A stretch of DNA of 64,000 nucleotides. Source: JAJFKX01 sp965230265 (lineage in GTDB: Bacteria > Pseudomonadota > Gammaproteobacteria > Xanthomonadales > Wenzhouxiangellaceae). Both the position numbers and the translations under genes were made by a program. The stretch covers positions 1 through 64,000 of the forward strand of contig OZ245999.1 of the NCBI GenBank assembly GCA_965230265.1. Direction: 5' to 3'. Positions within the stretch are counted from its first letter, which is position 1; every line of letters begins with the position of its first letter. Positions 23,201 through 27,812 of the stretch are shown in pieces. Under the pieces are notes generated by a model. The model made no database searches, was not told the origin of the DNA, and worked only from the letters and a program-made list of their open reading frames with translations.

Positions 23201-25185
23201 TGCTGGCAAGCATTGGTTTTGATGCATCAACGTGGGAAATCTGGCCTTATCTGGCATCGGGTGCCAGGTTATGGGCGGTCTCAAATGAGCAACGAATGGA
23301 TTTGGACAAGCTGCTGATGGGGCTGAAGGAACACCAGATCAGTCATTGTTTTATGCCAACCCCATTAGCGGAGCGTTTGACGGCATTGCAGTGGCCTGAT
23401 GATTTCCCATTGGAGGTGCTATTGGTTGGGGGAGATAAGCTGAATGCTTATTGTTTGCCGTTAAGTGCTAAAACAAGTTTGGTCAACCATTATGGCCCGA
23501 CCGAGACGGCAGTGGTTGGGACCTATAAGGAAGTATTGGCCACAGAAGCTGGTATTCCACCGATTGGTCGTCCGATAGCCAATATGCGGGTTCATATATT
23601 AGATGCTGAATTGGGACAGGTGCCGTTGGGAGTGGTAGGGGAATTATGTTTGAGCGGATTGAGCCTGGCCCGTGGATATCGAAATGGTGCTGGATTAACC
23701 GCAGCGGCTTTTGTTCCTAACCCTTACGGTGAAGCGGGCGAGCGCTTATATCGTACCGGAGATCTGGCACGATATCGCGTAGATGGAGATATTGAATATG
23801 TAGGCCGCATTGATCATCAGGTCAAGCTGCGTGGATTCCGTATAGAGCTGGGTGAGATTGAGAGTTGTCTGGAGCATCAGGCCGGAGTGGAATCTGCCCT
23901 GGTGCAGGTGGTTGACAGTGATCTGGGTCAGCAACTGGTGGGCTATATCACTGCAGAACAATCATTGGAAGAAAGTCACCTAAAGGCAGCATTGCAAGCA
24001 GTTTTGCCGAGCTATATGGTGCCGATGGCGATCGTACAGCTGGAGAGTTTCCCGTTGACGACCAATGGCAAGGTGGACAGGAAGGCTCTACCTGACCCGG
24101 ACTGGGATACTTATCGTCAGACATATATGGCGCCGCAAACTGAAACCGAACAGCAGTTAGTGAATGCTTTTGAGGGCTTGTTGCAGCTGGATAAAATTGG
24201 AATAGATGACAACTTTTTTGAGCTGGGTGGACACTCATTGCTGGCCATTAAGTTGGTAACGGTGCTGCACGAACAACACGGGTTCAATATCCAAGTCAGG
24301 CATGTGTTTGAAACTCCACAAATTAAACAGCTGGCACAGCGGATTGAGGAGGGTGATTTCAGTGAGATTAATAGTGCTAACACACTAGTGGCTCTGTATA
24401 AAACAGAACCCAAACTGGAAACCATTTATTGTATTCCTGGTATTGGCGGTTTAAGTATTTCATTTATTGATTTGGCAGTGGCTGCTACAGGGCTATTTAA
24501 TATAAAAGCGTTTGAGCACCACGGTATTACTGGCGCTGAACAGCCGCATGCCAATATTCAGGAGATTGTAGAGTGCTTTGTGGCTGAGCTATTGGCGCAG
24601 CAGCCGCAAGGTCCTTATTATCTTGCAGGTCATTCTTTCGGGGGGTGTGTGGCTTTTGAGATGGTGTCTGTGCTTAATGGCATGGGACATGAGGCGACAT
24701 TGATTTTGTTGGATAGCATTTTGTTAAAAGACATGCAGCCAGAACAAACAGGCAACTTAAATAAAAATAAGTTAGCAGATGAGCATCAGTTGACTGAAAG
24801 AATCAGACAGCAATACCAGAAGCTTCATAATTCACAGCAATCGAGTGCAAGGCTTGGTAATGAATCAAGCAAGGATAAAGGTTCGGTAAGTGATAAATAT
24901 ATTGATGATATTTCACAAAAAATAGGCCGGGTATATGCATTACAAACTGTAATGGTTGATGAATACAAGCCGGCAAATAAAATAAATGGAGATATATTTT
25001 TATTGCAAGCAGCCAGTACCAGGAAAAGGCTTTTGGGAGACAGTTATTTTGAGGCGTTAAAAGCTCTAACGACGGCCAATGTTAACCAGAAGGTGATAGC
25101 CGGCGACCATTTTTCAATGTTAGCTGGTGAATCAGCCGATATGTTAGCAGTAGAGTTGAAAAATATTTTGAAAGTAAACCAATGA
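5110..25185 (+). CDS. Six-module non-ribosomal peptide synthetase with TubC docking domain and terminal thioesterase
   Basis: This 6691-residue protein begins with a TubC-type docking domain (residues about 1-55; ELGIKLYFEDEQLK, GPKGAMTDALR). Six C-A-T modules and a type I thioesterase follow. All C domains carry SYxQQRLWFIDQL and HHxAxDGWS-type motifs of the LCL class. All carriers show LGGHSLL with the phosphopantetheine serine, and every A domain keeps TSGSTG, YxTGDLV and the A10 lysine (GKxDR/Y). By-eye codes give Val-like, Val-like, Asp-like, unassigned, Ile-like and Leu-like residues. The thioesterase has GHSFGG and a C-terminal GDHFSML histidine and probably releases or cyclises the peptide. 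Long stretches are near-identical between modules, so the assembly of this gene deserves caution. No epimerisation domain is present in this protein. Confidence 0.97.
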   Translation: MSAKATIKAASELGIKLYFEDEQLKTLGPKGAMTDALRQQIISNKTELIDYLSSADLAVVAPKESESKKAEVWFKPSYSQQRLWFIDQLEGGTSQYNITAQFKLTGELNQQAFKKAIAKIVERHAALRTRFVQKKGVVYQVVGRMLPLAFDTIELKGLVESQQTREVQRLAALEMVEPFDLQQGPLVRGKILALSDAEYVVLITMHHIASDGWSMGLFFNELNVLYNSFVEGRESPLAPLPLQYTDYAYWQRDWLQGEVLSQQLGYWEKQLSEAPSTHNLPLDKPRGRQQTFSGLTHSQYFERQITTQIKELCQQQNVTLFILLQTALAVLVSRYSNEADIVIGTPIAGRSHKDTEALIGYFINTLALRTRLDKQQGFCEVLANNKQVVLDAFTFQQLPFEMLVEQLKPERSPSHSPIFQIFFALQNNERATFNFTNIEFTPISTPATVVRFDLELNVAEHEGQLILGWNYNTDLFELSTIERLSDSYRLLLEGILLDADRAVGELPLLSADQQQQLRLWNATDQMLPGEQGIHELFELQASNSPDAIAVVMEDHCISYGELNRRANQLAGYLLSQGVSSEERIGVCMDRSVELIIALLGILKSGGVYVPLDMEYPTERLAYMVQDAGVDLVLTHSDVEVARQIGARALSVDSLDKQLSGYSVDNPGVSLSKDNLAYVIYTSGSTGQPKGVVVTHQGITRLLFGVDYMSLDSSVRILQASSVSFDASTLEIWGGLLHGGCCILLPGKIPEAEHLRHSISEQKVNSAWLTSALFNALIDDSPDSLVGLRQLAVGGEAVSPQHVSRLYGLDDQVRIINGYGPTESTTFACCYEIPRSDEVHRSVPIGYPIGNTQCYVVGADLHQVPVGVVGELYLGGLGLARGYLDRGMLTAERFVPNPYGQPGSRMYRTGDLVRYRADGDLEYVGRIDHQVKLRGFRIELGEIESALEHHAGVDSGLVQVVDSDLGQQLVGYITTEQSLEEAKLKQSLQQVLPSYMVPMAIVQLESFPLTANGKVDRERLPSPDWEAYRQSYVGARDEVEHQLVSIFESLLPVDRVGIDDNFFELGGHSLLATQLISKVRQQLDVELPLRVLFEQPTVAGLSAQLGLHRDGVVLSAIERVDRDADLALSYAQQRLWFIDQLEGGSSQYNMPVAYRLKGELNTAAFMAALDTIVERHEVLRTHFEVREDQTYQVIAEGVGADVEQLDLSDLDDSDQLHQVQQLAALQAQQDFDLSSDVMLRVQLIKLSEVDHVVLSTMHHVASDGWSMGIFFRELSHLYRAYSDDQEPVLPELPVQYADYARWQRDWLSGEVLSKQLGYWEQQLSGVAPVHNLPLDHSRPNTQSFVGQVHRVLVDADLSQRLRDYCQSHEVTMFMFLETVFALLVSRYSGEDDIVIGTPIAGRDHGDTEGLIGFFVNTLVLRTGIQAGQGFGDLLKANKQTILDAYTHQHIPFEMLVEELKPERSLSHGPIFQLSFTLHKEGQGVLELAGLELGAVESSHRIIKFDLELNVAEHEGQLILGWNYNTDLFELSTIERLSDSYRLLLEGILLDADRAVGELPLLSADQQQQLRLWNATDQMLPGEQGIHELFELQASNSPDAIAVVMEDHCISYGELNRRANQLAGYLLSQGVSSEERIGVCMDRSVELIIALLGILKSGGVYVPLDMEYPTERLAYMVQDAGVDLVLTHSDVEVARQIGARALSVDSLDKQLSGYSVDNPGVSLSKDNLAYVIYTSGSTGQPKGVVVTHQGITRLLFGVDYMSLDSSVRILQASSVSFDASTLEIWGGLLHGGCCILLPGKIPEAEHLRHSISEQKVNSAWLTSALFNALIDDSPDSLVGLRQLAVGGEAVSPQHVSRLYGLDDQVRIINGYGPTESTTFACCYEIPRSDEVHRSVPIGYPIGNTQCYVVDADLHQVPVGVVGELYLGGLGLARGYLDRGMLTAERFVPNPYGQPGSRMYRTGDLVRYRADGDLEYVGRIDHQVKLRGFRIELGEIESALEHHAGVDSGLVQVVDSDLGQQLVGYITTEQPLEEAKLKQSLQQVLPSYMVPMAIVQLESFPLTANGKVDRERLPSPDWEAYRQSYVGARDEVEHQLVSIFESLLPVDRVGIDDNFFELGGHSLLAAQVISRVRRELDIEIPLKLLFENPSIRLLVSGMQQYQQSTVIPAITRKELGVDAPVSYAQQRLWFIDQLEGGSRQYNVPLHFMLRGALNVDAFQRAIKEVIERHHVLRTNFIEREGELLQVVQKAPTTVTELIDLSTLNEDEKVHRVEALAVKNTSQDFDLRSDLMLRAQLVRISTEEHIVLFTVHHIAFDGWSIKILLNEVINLYQSFDQQSSTMLSPLNIQYGDYAQWQREWLQGEVLAKQLAYWESQLADIPQVHNFPLDKPRPKEQSFTGQLYTQHIGKKRLDQITELSQSSGTTLFMVLQTAFALLLNRYSNEADILIGTPTAGRTHQDLEPLIGNFVNTLVLRNKIPVASSFTELLELNRTMILQAFDNQYIPFEMLVDQLQVERDLSCNPLCQVKFVLQNFDRQFVELPELTLSVIPSKITVARFDLDLTAVVADDVLHLNWTYKSDLFESTTIEQLADNFARLLESIIDEPDLAVEQLPIISSANQQLLLGYGQGQKDISMRDLRISDAIARQAQLTPQRIAIKGVDASITYEVLNNKANRLASYLIEEDIGFGVNVGIYVERSIDLLVGLLGILKSGATYVPMEPSNTSERLGYIVQHAGIDTVLVTSDLLERISLSQVDILLLDDCATDPEWLAGYTESEPDVNAPDMSEHVAYIIYTSGSTGVPKGVRISHQSLADYCAYALNHYYQDNLKASLVVTSHGFDITVPSLYLPLLKGDYVELLPWGNELDSLAQALQQPAAPNYLLRLTPVHVAGLLSILHQDTQLLSAHVFVIGGAQLTYEIVRRLAEQFPNAKLYNHYGPSEATVGCTINELSSSMADGAGPVPIGKPMSNTFLYVLDRHRQLLPRGAIGELYVGGAGLSLGYINDSELNEASFITSKLADGLDRRVYKTGDLVRWLPDGKLEFSGRIDDQVKIRGFRIELGEIESHLTRQEAIEVAAVIAIQSDDSEQQLAAYVVPAGLITDHVDELGEEARNAIVSDYKNKLSDSLPKYMVPALFVLLDKMPLTSSGKIDRKALPLPGASALTRAHYVEPANDNEMRMCQIWEQLLRVDQIGVTDNFFELGGHSLLATRLVSQIRQVFELEMPLRALFEQPTVRGLTASFAKYQQQLVLPPITQSNNQDEWLVSYAQQRLWFIDQLDQGSAQYNMPIHFKLNGMLDVSALEQAIATIVHRHTVLRTNFFEKEAEIYQVIQSQPTISLKVIELDSKLSESAQIKQLVQADIQQSFDLKKALLFRAGLIKVADDQHIVLLNVHHIASDGWSIGILLSELSVLYNAYSQGQPDPLPPLAIQYRDYAQWQRNWLRGQVLDAELEYWQQQLAGIPQVHSLPLDKPRPLQQAFNGQVYFQGLDDKLTEQIQQLCNDQSITLFMLMHTAFAVLISRYSNETDIVMGTPVAGRNHADTEALIGFFINSLVLRTRLDSNPSFQQALDANKQTILDAFTHQHIPFETLVETIQPERDLRFSPIFQILFTVQNNEQAELELNGLDMEPLDQAHNIIKFDLELGVREVNNHLVVTWNYDTELFNEATIKRLADNFATLLSSIVADPEQKVQALPMLAAAEREQLLVTWNDTHAGYSKEQCVHHLFAAKAEQTPEAIAVYCEGQQLNYRQLNQQANRLAHYLIEQNIKPNVMVGIVVKRSIEMIIGVLAILKAGGVYVPLDPEAPDERLQYMADECELEIILTSGILDEKCQLTGKRTLPLDNLAEFSAYPDSNPDPEQVGVTAKDMAYVIYTSGSTGLPKGVPICHGDFVFHCQNVNDVFGITSVDRSIQFASLSVDTAQEQIFVALIAGAVSYIRGDTIWSADEFFAYLSDNHITVTCLPPSYIKLLLDADQNNDKFVGLADLRLIISGSEAFPFRLLEHWKRNNLFDRCQLMNAYGPSETTVTATVHQISEDDLKSTSVAIGKALTSRRIYVLDDELQPVPIGVSGELYIGGEGVTSGYINRPEISRERFINNPFVEGDHLYRTGDLVRWTVDGNLVFVSRRDNQVKVRGFRVEPGEVESHLSKCAGVVQAAVVARQVDQNDTAGMQLIAYVVPDTCINDKDGDQLAIRNTLMAKYRDELKRQLPDYMVPSIYVLLEAMPLLRNGKIDYGSLPEPDSQAVIKKHYVAPRNAEEQTLADIYQDLLSIDRVGIDDNFFELGGHSLLATQLISKVRQQLDVELPLRVLFEQPTVAGLSAQLGLHRDGVVLSAIERVDRDADLALSYAQQRLWFIDQLEGGSSQYNMPVAYRLKGELNTAAFMAALDTIVERHEVLRTHFEVREDQTYQVIAEGVGADVEQLDLSDLDDSDQLHQVQQLAALQAQQDFDLSSDVMLRVQLIKLSEVDHVVLSTMHHVASDGWSMGIFFRELSHLYRAYSDDQEPVLPELPVQYADYARWQRDWLSGEVLSKQLGYWEQQLSGVAPVHNLPLDHSRPNTQSFVGQVHRVLVDADLSQRLRDYCQSHEVTMFMFLETVFALLVSRYSGEDDIVIGTPIAGRDHGDTEGLIGFFVNTLVLRTGIQAGQGFGDLLKANKQTILDAYTHQHIPFEMLVEELKPERSLSHGPIFQLSFTLHKEGQGVLELAGLELGAVESSHRIIKFDLELNVAEHEGQLILGWNYNTDLFELSTIERLSDSYRLLLEGILLDADRAVGELPLLSADQQQQLRLWNATDQMLPGEQGIHELFELQASNSPDAIAVVMEDHCISYGELNRRANQLAHYLRARGLELEQRVGVCLPQGVEQIVAFVAIIKAGGVYIPLDVDYPSERLAFMLTDAQVRLVLSSSTTLAKVVELEAEIIDLDEWQTLLDYPVNNLSTTNSAQSLAYIIYTSGSTGQPKGVCATHQAVIRLVKNCCYIEISGNDRIAQSSTVSFDAATFEIWGALLNGACLVAVSKDTLLNPAQLRLSWLQQKVSVTFLTTALLNQIVQYAADAFNSLRVLLYGGERCDAQMVRQILSVGGPEHLLHVYGPTEVTTFASYFPVTTIAEGDSTVPIGKPIGNTTAYVLDEAFNQVPVGVVGELYLGGIGVARGYLDRRTLTALHFVPDPFNAQPGRRLYRTGDLVRYGADGDLEYVGRIDHQVKLRGFRIELGEIESALEHHAGVESGLVQVVDSDLGQQLVGYITTEQSLEEAKLKQSLQQVLPSYMVPMAIVQLESFPLTANGKVDRERLPSPDWEAYRQSYVGARDEVEHQLVSIFESLLPVDRVGIDDNFFELGGHSLLATQLISKVRQQLDVELPLRVLFEQPTVAGLSAQLGLHRDGVVLSAIERVDRDADLALSYAQQRLWFIDQLEGGSSQYNMPVAYRLKGELNTAAFMAALDTIVERHEVLRTHFEVREDQTYQVIAEGVGADVEQLDLSDLDDSDQLHQVQQLAALQAQQDFDLSSDVMLRVQLIKLSEVDHVVLSTMHHVASDGWSMGIFFRELSHLYRAYSDDQEPVLPELPVQYADYARWQRDWLSGEVLSKQLGYWEQQLSGVAPVHNLPLDHSRPNTQSFVGQVHRVLVDADLSQRLRDYCQSHEVTMFMFLETVFALLVSRYSGEDDIVIGTPIAGRDHGDTEGLIGFFVNTLVLRTGIQAGQGFGDLLKANKQTILDAYTHQHIPFEMLVEELKPERSLSHGPIFQLSFTLHKEGQGVLELAGLELGAVESSHRIIKFDLELNVAEHEGQLILGWNYNTDLFELSTIERLSDSYRLLLEGILLDADRAVGELPLLSADQQQQLRLWNATDQMLPGEQGIHELFELQASNSPDAIAVVMEDHCISYGELNRRANQLAGYLLSQGVSSEERIGVCMDRGAELIIALLGILKAGAAYVPLDPEYPRQRLTYMIKDAGIQLLLTAGQIKVDDLGVEVLSIETFGSVLSASSSQSPSIIIDSSNLAYVIYTSGSTGQPKGVMNTHQGLLNLSSWHIQAHGLTTASGGSLLASIGFDASTWEIWPYLASGARLWAVSNEQRMDLDKLLMGLKEHQISHCFMPTPLAERLTALQWPDDFPLEVLLVGGDKLNAYCLPLSAKTSLVNHYGPTETAVVGTYKEVLATEAGIPPIGRPIANMRVHILDAELGQVPLGVVGELCLSGLSLARGYRNGAGLTAAAFVPNPYGEAGERLYRTGDLARYRVDGDIEYVGRIDHQVKLRGFRIELGEIESCLEHQAGVESALVQVVDSDLGQQLVGYITAEQSLEESHLKAALQAVLPSYMVPMAIVQLESFPLTTNGKVDRKALPDPDWDTYRQTYMAPQTETEQQLVNAFEGLLQLDKIGIDDNFFELGGHSLLAIKLVTVLHEQHGFNIQVRHVFETPQIKQLAQRIEEGDFSEINSANTLVALYKTEPKLETIYCIPGIGGLSISFIDLAVAATGLFNIKAFEHHGITGAEQPHANIQEIVECFVAELLAQQPQGPYYLAGHSFGGCVAFEMVSVLNGMGHEATLILLDSILLKDMQPEQTGNLNKNKLADEHQLTERIRQQYQKLHNSQQSSARLGNESSKDKGSVSDKYIDDISQKIGRVYALQTVMVDEYKPANKINGDIFLLQAASTRKRLLGDSYFEALKALTTANVNQKVIAGDHFSMLAGESADMLAVELKNILKVNQ
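5335..8440 (+). other. NRPS module c: C-A-T, Val-like code
   Basis: C domain about 5335-6640 (HHIASDGWS near 5726), A about 6690-8200, T about 8205-8440. The C domain is unlike the others at DNA level and more AT-rich. From 6462 onward the sequence switches abruptly to the shared repeat. The code is D-A-L-W-A-G-G-T-F-K. Compared with the two sister copies there are at least three private base changes, giving Gly for Asp in VVGADL and Ser for Pro in the EQSLEE segment; the third is silent. Confidence 0.7.
6462..8313 (+). repeat. A-T repeat, copy in module c (1.85 kb)
   Basis: This block is near-identical to 9615-11466 (constant offset of 3153 bases). It starts inside the last part of the C domain and ends inside the carrier core motif (after GGTCACTCA). 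Three mismatches were seen by eye. Confidence 0.9.
7855..10019 (+). repeat. A(C-term)-T-C-A(N-term) repeat, copy 1 (2.17 kb)
   Basis: This block matches 20641-22805 at a constant offset of 12786 bases. It covers the C-terminal A subdomain, the carrier, the whole following C domain and the first part of the next A domain. A shorter version (8264-9971) recurs at 17891-19598 (offset 9627). Few differences were seen, one being the Asp/Glu change in GV(D/E)SGLV. Confidence 0.9.
8470..11590 (+). other. NRPS module d: C-A-T, Val-like code
   Basis: C domain about 8485-9790, A about 9840-11350, T about 11355-11590. The A domain appears identical by eye to that of module b and to all but a few bases of module c. 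The C domain appears identical to those of modules g and h. The carrier diverges after GGHSLL, where the repeat ends near 11466. Confidence 0.7.
9615..11466 (+). repeat. A-T repeat, copy in module d (1.85 kb)
   Basis: This is the partner of 6462-8313. Its boundaries lie within the C domain end and the carrier serine motif rather than in inter-module linkers. Confidence 0.9.
11635..14835 (+). other. NRPS module e: C-A-T, Asp-like code
   Basis: C domain about 11635-12955, A about 13010-14590, T about 14600-14835. Motifs FDITVPSLYLPLL, RLTPVHV, VIGGAQ and NHYGPSEATVG give the code D-I-P-R-V-G-H-V-G-K. The Asp/Asn A-domain family has DLTKxGHIGK or DLTKxGEVGK with a basic residue at position 278. 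Here Arg replaces Lys at 278 and Pro replaces Thr at 239. An acidic substrate (Asp or a modified Asp) is an inference from this resemblance. This module is not part of the repeats. Confidence 0.6.
14880..18060 (+). other. NRPS module f: C-A-T, substrate not assignable
   Basis: C domain about 14880-16195, A about 16240-17810, T about 17830-18060. The A4 region reads SVDTAQEQIF instead of the usual SFDAxxxEIW. With TCLPPSY, IISGSE and NAYGPSETTVT the code is D-T-E-C-I-S-A-V-T-K, which matches no code I know. The carrier domain is a hybrid: its first half is private, and from 17891 it joins the shared T-C repeat. Confidence 0.6.
17891..19598 (+). repeat. T-C-A(N-term) repeat, copy 2 (1.71 kb)
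   Basis: No difference from 8264-9971 was found by eye. It begins in the middle of the carrier domain of module f and ends early in the A domain of module g. Confidence 0.9.
18110..21220 (+). other. NRPS module g: C-A-T, Ile-like code
   Basis: C domain about 18110-19430, A about 19465-20980, T about 20990-21220. The A core is private (19599-20640) and gives D-A-F-F-L-G-V-T-F-K, a code known from Ile-activating domains. The A-domain N-terminus, its C-terminal subdomain, the carrier and the C domain are shared repeat sequence. Confidence 0.7.
20641..22805 (+). repeat. A(C-term)-T-C-A(N-term) repeat, copy 3 (2.17 kb)
   Basis: This is the partner of 7855-10019. It brackets the private A core of module g on its left and that of module h on its right, so those cores look like inserts between common segments. 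Confidence 0.9.
21270..25182 (+). other. NRPS module h: C-A-T-TE, Leu-like code
   Basis: C domain about 21270-22585, A about 22625-24120, T about 24130-24360, thioesterase about 24400-25180. The repeat ends near 22805 and the rest of the A domain is private. The code is D-A-W-F-L-G-H-V-V-K, one residue from the Leu code DAWFLGNVVK. The thioesterase shows GHSFGGCVAFE and a GDHF histidine motif. Confidence 0.7.
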
Positions 25186-25218
25186 CTTTGGTTTGACGAA
25201 GATTTTTAAGAGGCGATT

Positions 25219-26523
25219 ATGCTAAATGCACAGGAAAATTTTGAACGATTCAAGAAAGAATTATATTACAGCTATGAACAAGTGCCATTTTATAAAAAGC
25301 ATTTGGATGGTGCCGGAACAAAGCCTGATAATATTAATGCAGTTCATGATGTTATCAAGTTACCTCATACTGAGAAGAAGCACTATCGAAAAAACTTTCC
25401 GGTAGGGGTGTTGGCCAAGGGTTATAAACCTAATGATCCTCGCTTAACACGTAGTCAGAGCTCAGGAACAACAGGAGATCGATTGGTAACTGTAGAAGCA
25501 GGGATATTATTGTTGAACCGGGCTTTAAAGTGTACCAAGGTTAATCCGGAAATAAAGAAGACACTGAGTAATTTCTCAAGGAAAACCTGTCGTTATGCAG
25601 CACCAAACTGTTCGGATGTTGAATGCGCTAACCCGAATAGCACAATGGAAGATCGTTTGTTGCATGATGGGACATTGGTGTTGCCGGTATATCACGATTT
25701 GTTGACAACTTCAGAGGAATTGATTGAGCGGGCAATACATGAGGTATGTGAATATCAACCAGATCTTTATTATATCGACCCCACCCACTTCGCATTTTTG
25801 ACCAGGGAGGCAAAAAAGCGAGGTATCAAATTGCCTGCTGCTCCGGTAGTGGCTACTTATACGGGCTCTACATTATGCAGTCGAAGGCAAATGCAAGAAG
25901 GCTTGTCTGGTGATCTTGCGATTGCCGAGTTATTTGCTTCCTCAGAAATGGGCTGGTTGGGTTTGGAGTGTCCTGAGGGTCGCTTACATTTGAATACCGA
26001 TTCGTTTTTTCTGGAAGTCATTCGAGATAACCGGAATGCAAAGAAAGGTGAAATTGGTGAATTGTATGTAACCAGTCTTGATCACGGCGCATTACCGCAT
26101 ATCCGCTACCGCACGGGTGATGCAATACGCATTGTGGATGAAGCTTGTAGTTGCGGAAGCCATCTGCCGGTAGCCACCATGGAAGGCAGGCTGGTGAATT
26201 TTATCAAGCGTCATGGCCGCTATATTGCTTCACCGTATCAAATTGACCAGCTGATTGGAGCACCTGCCTGGTTGGATCAATATCAGTGTCATCAAATAGA
26301 TGAGGATACCCTGACATTAAAGCTAATTACCAATGACTTTTATCAAGCGAATGATGAGCAGAGCATGGTTGAAAAGATACAAGCGTTAGTGGGCGCTGAC
26401 TGCAAGGTTAGCGTCGAAAAACTCAATTATATCGCCACGGAACGCTCAGGGAAGTTCCAATCGACCAAATCGGATGTCGAGGCACAGGTTACTTTTGGAG
26501 AAAGCAATGCAATCGTTGTATGA
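25219..26523 (+). CDS. PaaK-family stand-alone adenylate-forming enzyme
   Basis: This 434-residue protein belongs to the phenylacetate-CoA ligase / coenzyme F390 synthetase-like group of adenylating enzymes. Visible motifs are SSGTTGD (residues about 86-92, phosphate loop), LFASSEMG (acyl-adenylate binding), YRTGDAIRI (ATP ribose) and ACSCG, typical of the PaaK C-terminal region. It probably activates a carboxylate with ATP; the substrate and acceptor (CoA, carrier protein or sulfur donor) are unknown. AGAGGCG precedes the ATG at a good distance. It begins 33 bases after the synthetase stop, and its 3' end overlaps the next gene, so it is almost certainly part of the peptide cluster. Confidence 0.85.
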   Translation: MLNAQENFERFKKELYYSYEQVPFYKKHLDGAGTKPDNINAVHDVIKLPHTEKKHYRKNFPVGVLAKGYKPNDPRLTRSQSSGTTGDRLVTVEAGILLLNRALKCTKVNPEIKKTLSNFSRKTCRYAAPNCSDVECANPNSTMEDRLLHDGTLVLPVYHDLLTTSEELIERAIHEVCEYQPDLYYIDPTHFAFLTREAKKRGIKLPAAPVVATYTGSTLCSRRQMQEGLSGDLAIAELFASSEMGWLGLECPEGRLHLNTDSFFLEVIRDNRNAKKGEIGELYVTSLDHGALPHIRYRTGDAIRIVDEACSCGSHLPVATMEGRLVNFIKRHGRYIASPYQIDQLIGAPAWLDQYQCHQIDEDTLTLKLITNDFYQANDEQSMVEKIQALVGADCKVSVEKLNYIATERSGKFQSTKSDVEAQVTFGESNAIVV

Positions 26524-27733
26524 GCAACATCAGGATAAATTCAAACAGGACTTTCCGGGTTTATCGAAAGAGCTTGATGGTACGGTCATCACTTATCTAG
26601 ATAATGCCGCAACCAGCTTAAAACCTCGCGCCATGGTTGCTGCGATGCAGGAGTACTATCTTGGTGTTTCCACCAACATTCATCGGGGCAAGCACTATGC
26701 GATCGAAGAGGTCTCTAACCGCTATGAGCAAGCTCGTTATAAAACCGCCGAGCTTATCGGCTGTCATGGTAATGAAGTGGTGTTTACCCGTAATACCACA
26801 GAGAGCATCAACTTGGTGGCAAGTGGATTGGGTCTGACCAAGAATGACACAGTGGTGGTGTTTTCTGATTCACATCATTCCAACATGCTGCCCTGGAATA
26901 AGCATGCCAAGGCTGAGTTTGTCCGGTTCACAGCTGGTGGGGGAGTAGACTGGGAGCATTATCGAGATTTGTTAAAGCTGCAGCCTAAAGTTGTTGCTAT
27001 TACCCATTGTTCTAATGTAACCGGTGTGTATAGCCCAATTAAAAAGATCATTGCAGATGCAAAAGAAAATGGTGCAATGGTGCTGGTGGATGCCGCTCAA
27101 TCGATACCACACCGCCGTGTGAATGTCAGTGAGCTGGATATTGATTTTATGGCTTTTTCTGCACACAAAATGCTCGGTCCTACCGGGGTAGGTATTTTGT
27201 ATGGAAAAAAACAGCACTTGGAAAATTTGCAAGTCACTATACTCGGTGGCGGGATGGTGGATTGGGTTGAGATCGGAGGTTATCAACTGCGCAAAATACC
27301 ACATCGTTTTGAAGCCGGAACTCCGAATATTGCGGGAGCTTATGGGTGGGGTGCAGCCATTGATTATTTGCACCAAGTGGGCTTTGACAATATTGAGGAA
27401 GAAGACAAACAAATGGGGCAGTACATGCTAAACCAGGCGCTGCAACGTGATTACCTTGCGGTTATTAATCCTGACCCGGCTTTGGATAGGGGGGCTGTGA
27501 TCAGTCTTGGCGTGAAAGGGTTAGAGGATCTGGACGACTTTGCCAGAATCTTGAGTGACTCCTATGGGATTATGTGCCGTAACGGGCATTTGTGTGCACA
27601 ACCCTATATTGATGCGATTAATCATGGTCAGGTTTTGCGTGCATCAGCATATTTTTACACCAGTAGAAATGATGTTGATAAGTTCTTTAATAGCCTTGAT
27701 GAAATTGCCAGTATGTTGGTTGAGTCCGTCTAA
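26507..27733 (+). CDS. Group II cysteine desulfurase-like PLP enzyme (SufS/CsdA type)
   Basis: This 408-residue class V aminotransferase-fold protein carries the PLP lysine motif SAHKMLGPTG, the cofactor aspartate segment VLVDAAQSIPH and the SufS-type cysteine loop NGHLCAQP. It could therefore act as a real cysteine desulfurase or selenocysteine lyase, not just an aminotransferase relative. GGAG at 26497-26500 lies six bases before the ATG at 26507, which overlaps the end of the adenylating-enzyme gene. An upstream in-frame ATG at 26474 has no such signal. No scaffold or SUF genes are nearby, so a role in tailoring or sulfur supply for the peptide is more likely than Fe-S cluster assembly; this is inference. 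Confidence 0.85.
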   Translation: MQSLYEQHQDKFKQDFPGLSKELDGTVITYLDNAATSLKPRAMVAAMQEYYLGVSTNIHRGKHYAIEEVSNRYEQARYKTAELIGCHGNEVVFTRNTTESINLVASGLGLTKNDTVVVFSDSHHSNMLPWNKHAKAEFVRFTAGGGVDWEHYRDLLKLQPKVVAITHCSNVTGVYSPIKKIIADAKENGAMVLVDAAQSIPHRRVNVSELDIDFMAFSAHKMLGPTGVGILYGKKQHLENLQVTILGGGMVDWVEIGGYQLRKIPHRFEAGTPNIAGAYGWGAAIDYLHQVGFDNIEEEDKQMGQYMLNQALQRDYLAVINPDPALDRGAVISLGVKGLEDLDDFARILSDSYGIMCRNGHLCAQPYIDAINHGQVLRASAYFYTSRNDVDKFFNSLDEIASMLVESV

Positions 27734-27812
27734 CTAGAGTGGTTGTTAACTTTTAGCAGTTCAGCGTCAGGAATATGTATTATTTTCAGATTAGCAGGCA
27801 GTAGATTTAATT

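Noticed and set aside
1..25185. NRPS repeats as transposon copies
   Set aside because: The repeats are in frame, lie within domains and have no terminal repeats or transposase; recombination between modules explains them.
26474..26506. Upstream ATG for the cysteine desulfurase
   Set aside because: It lacks a Shine-Dalgarno; GGAG is placed for the ATG at 26507 and family similarity starts there.
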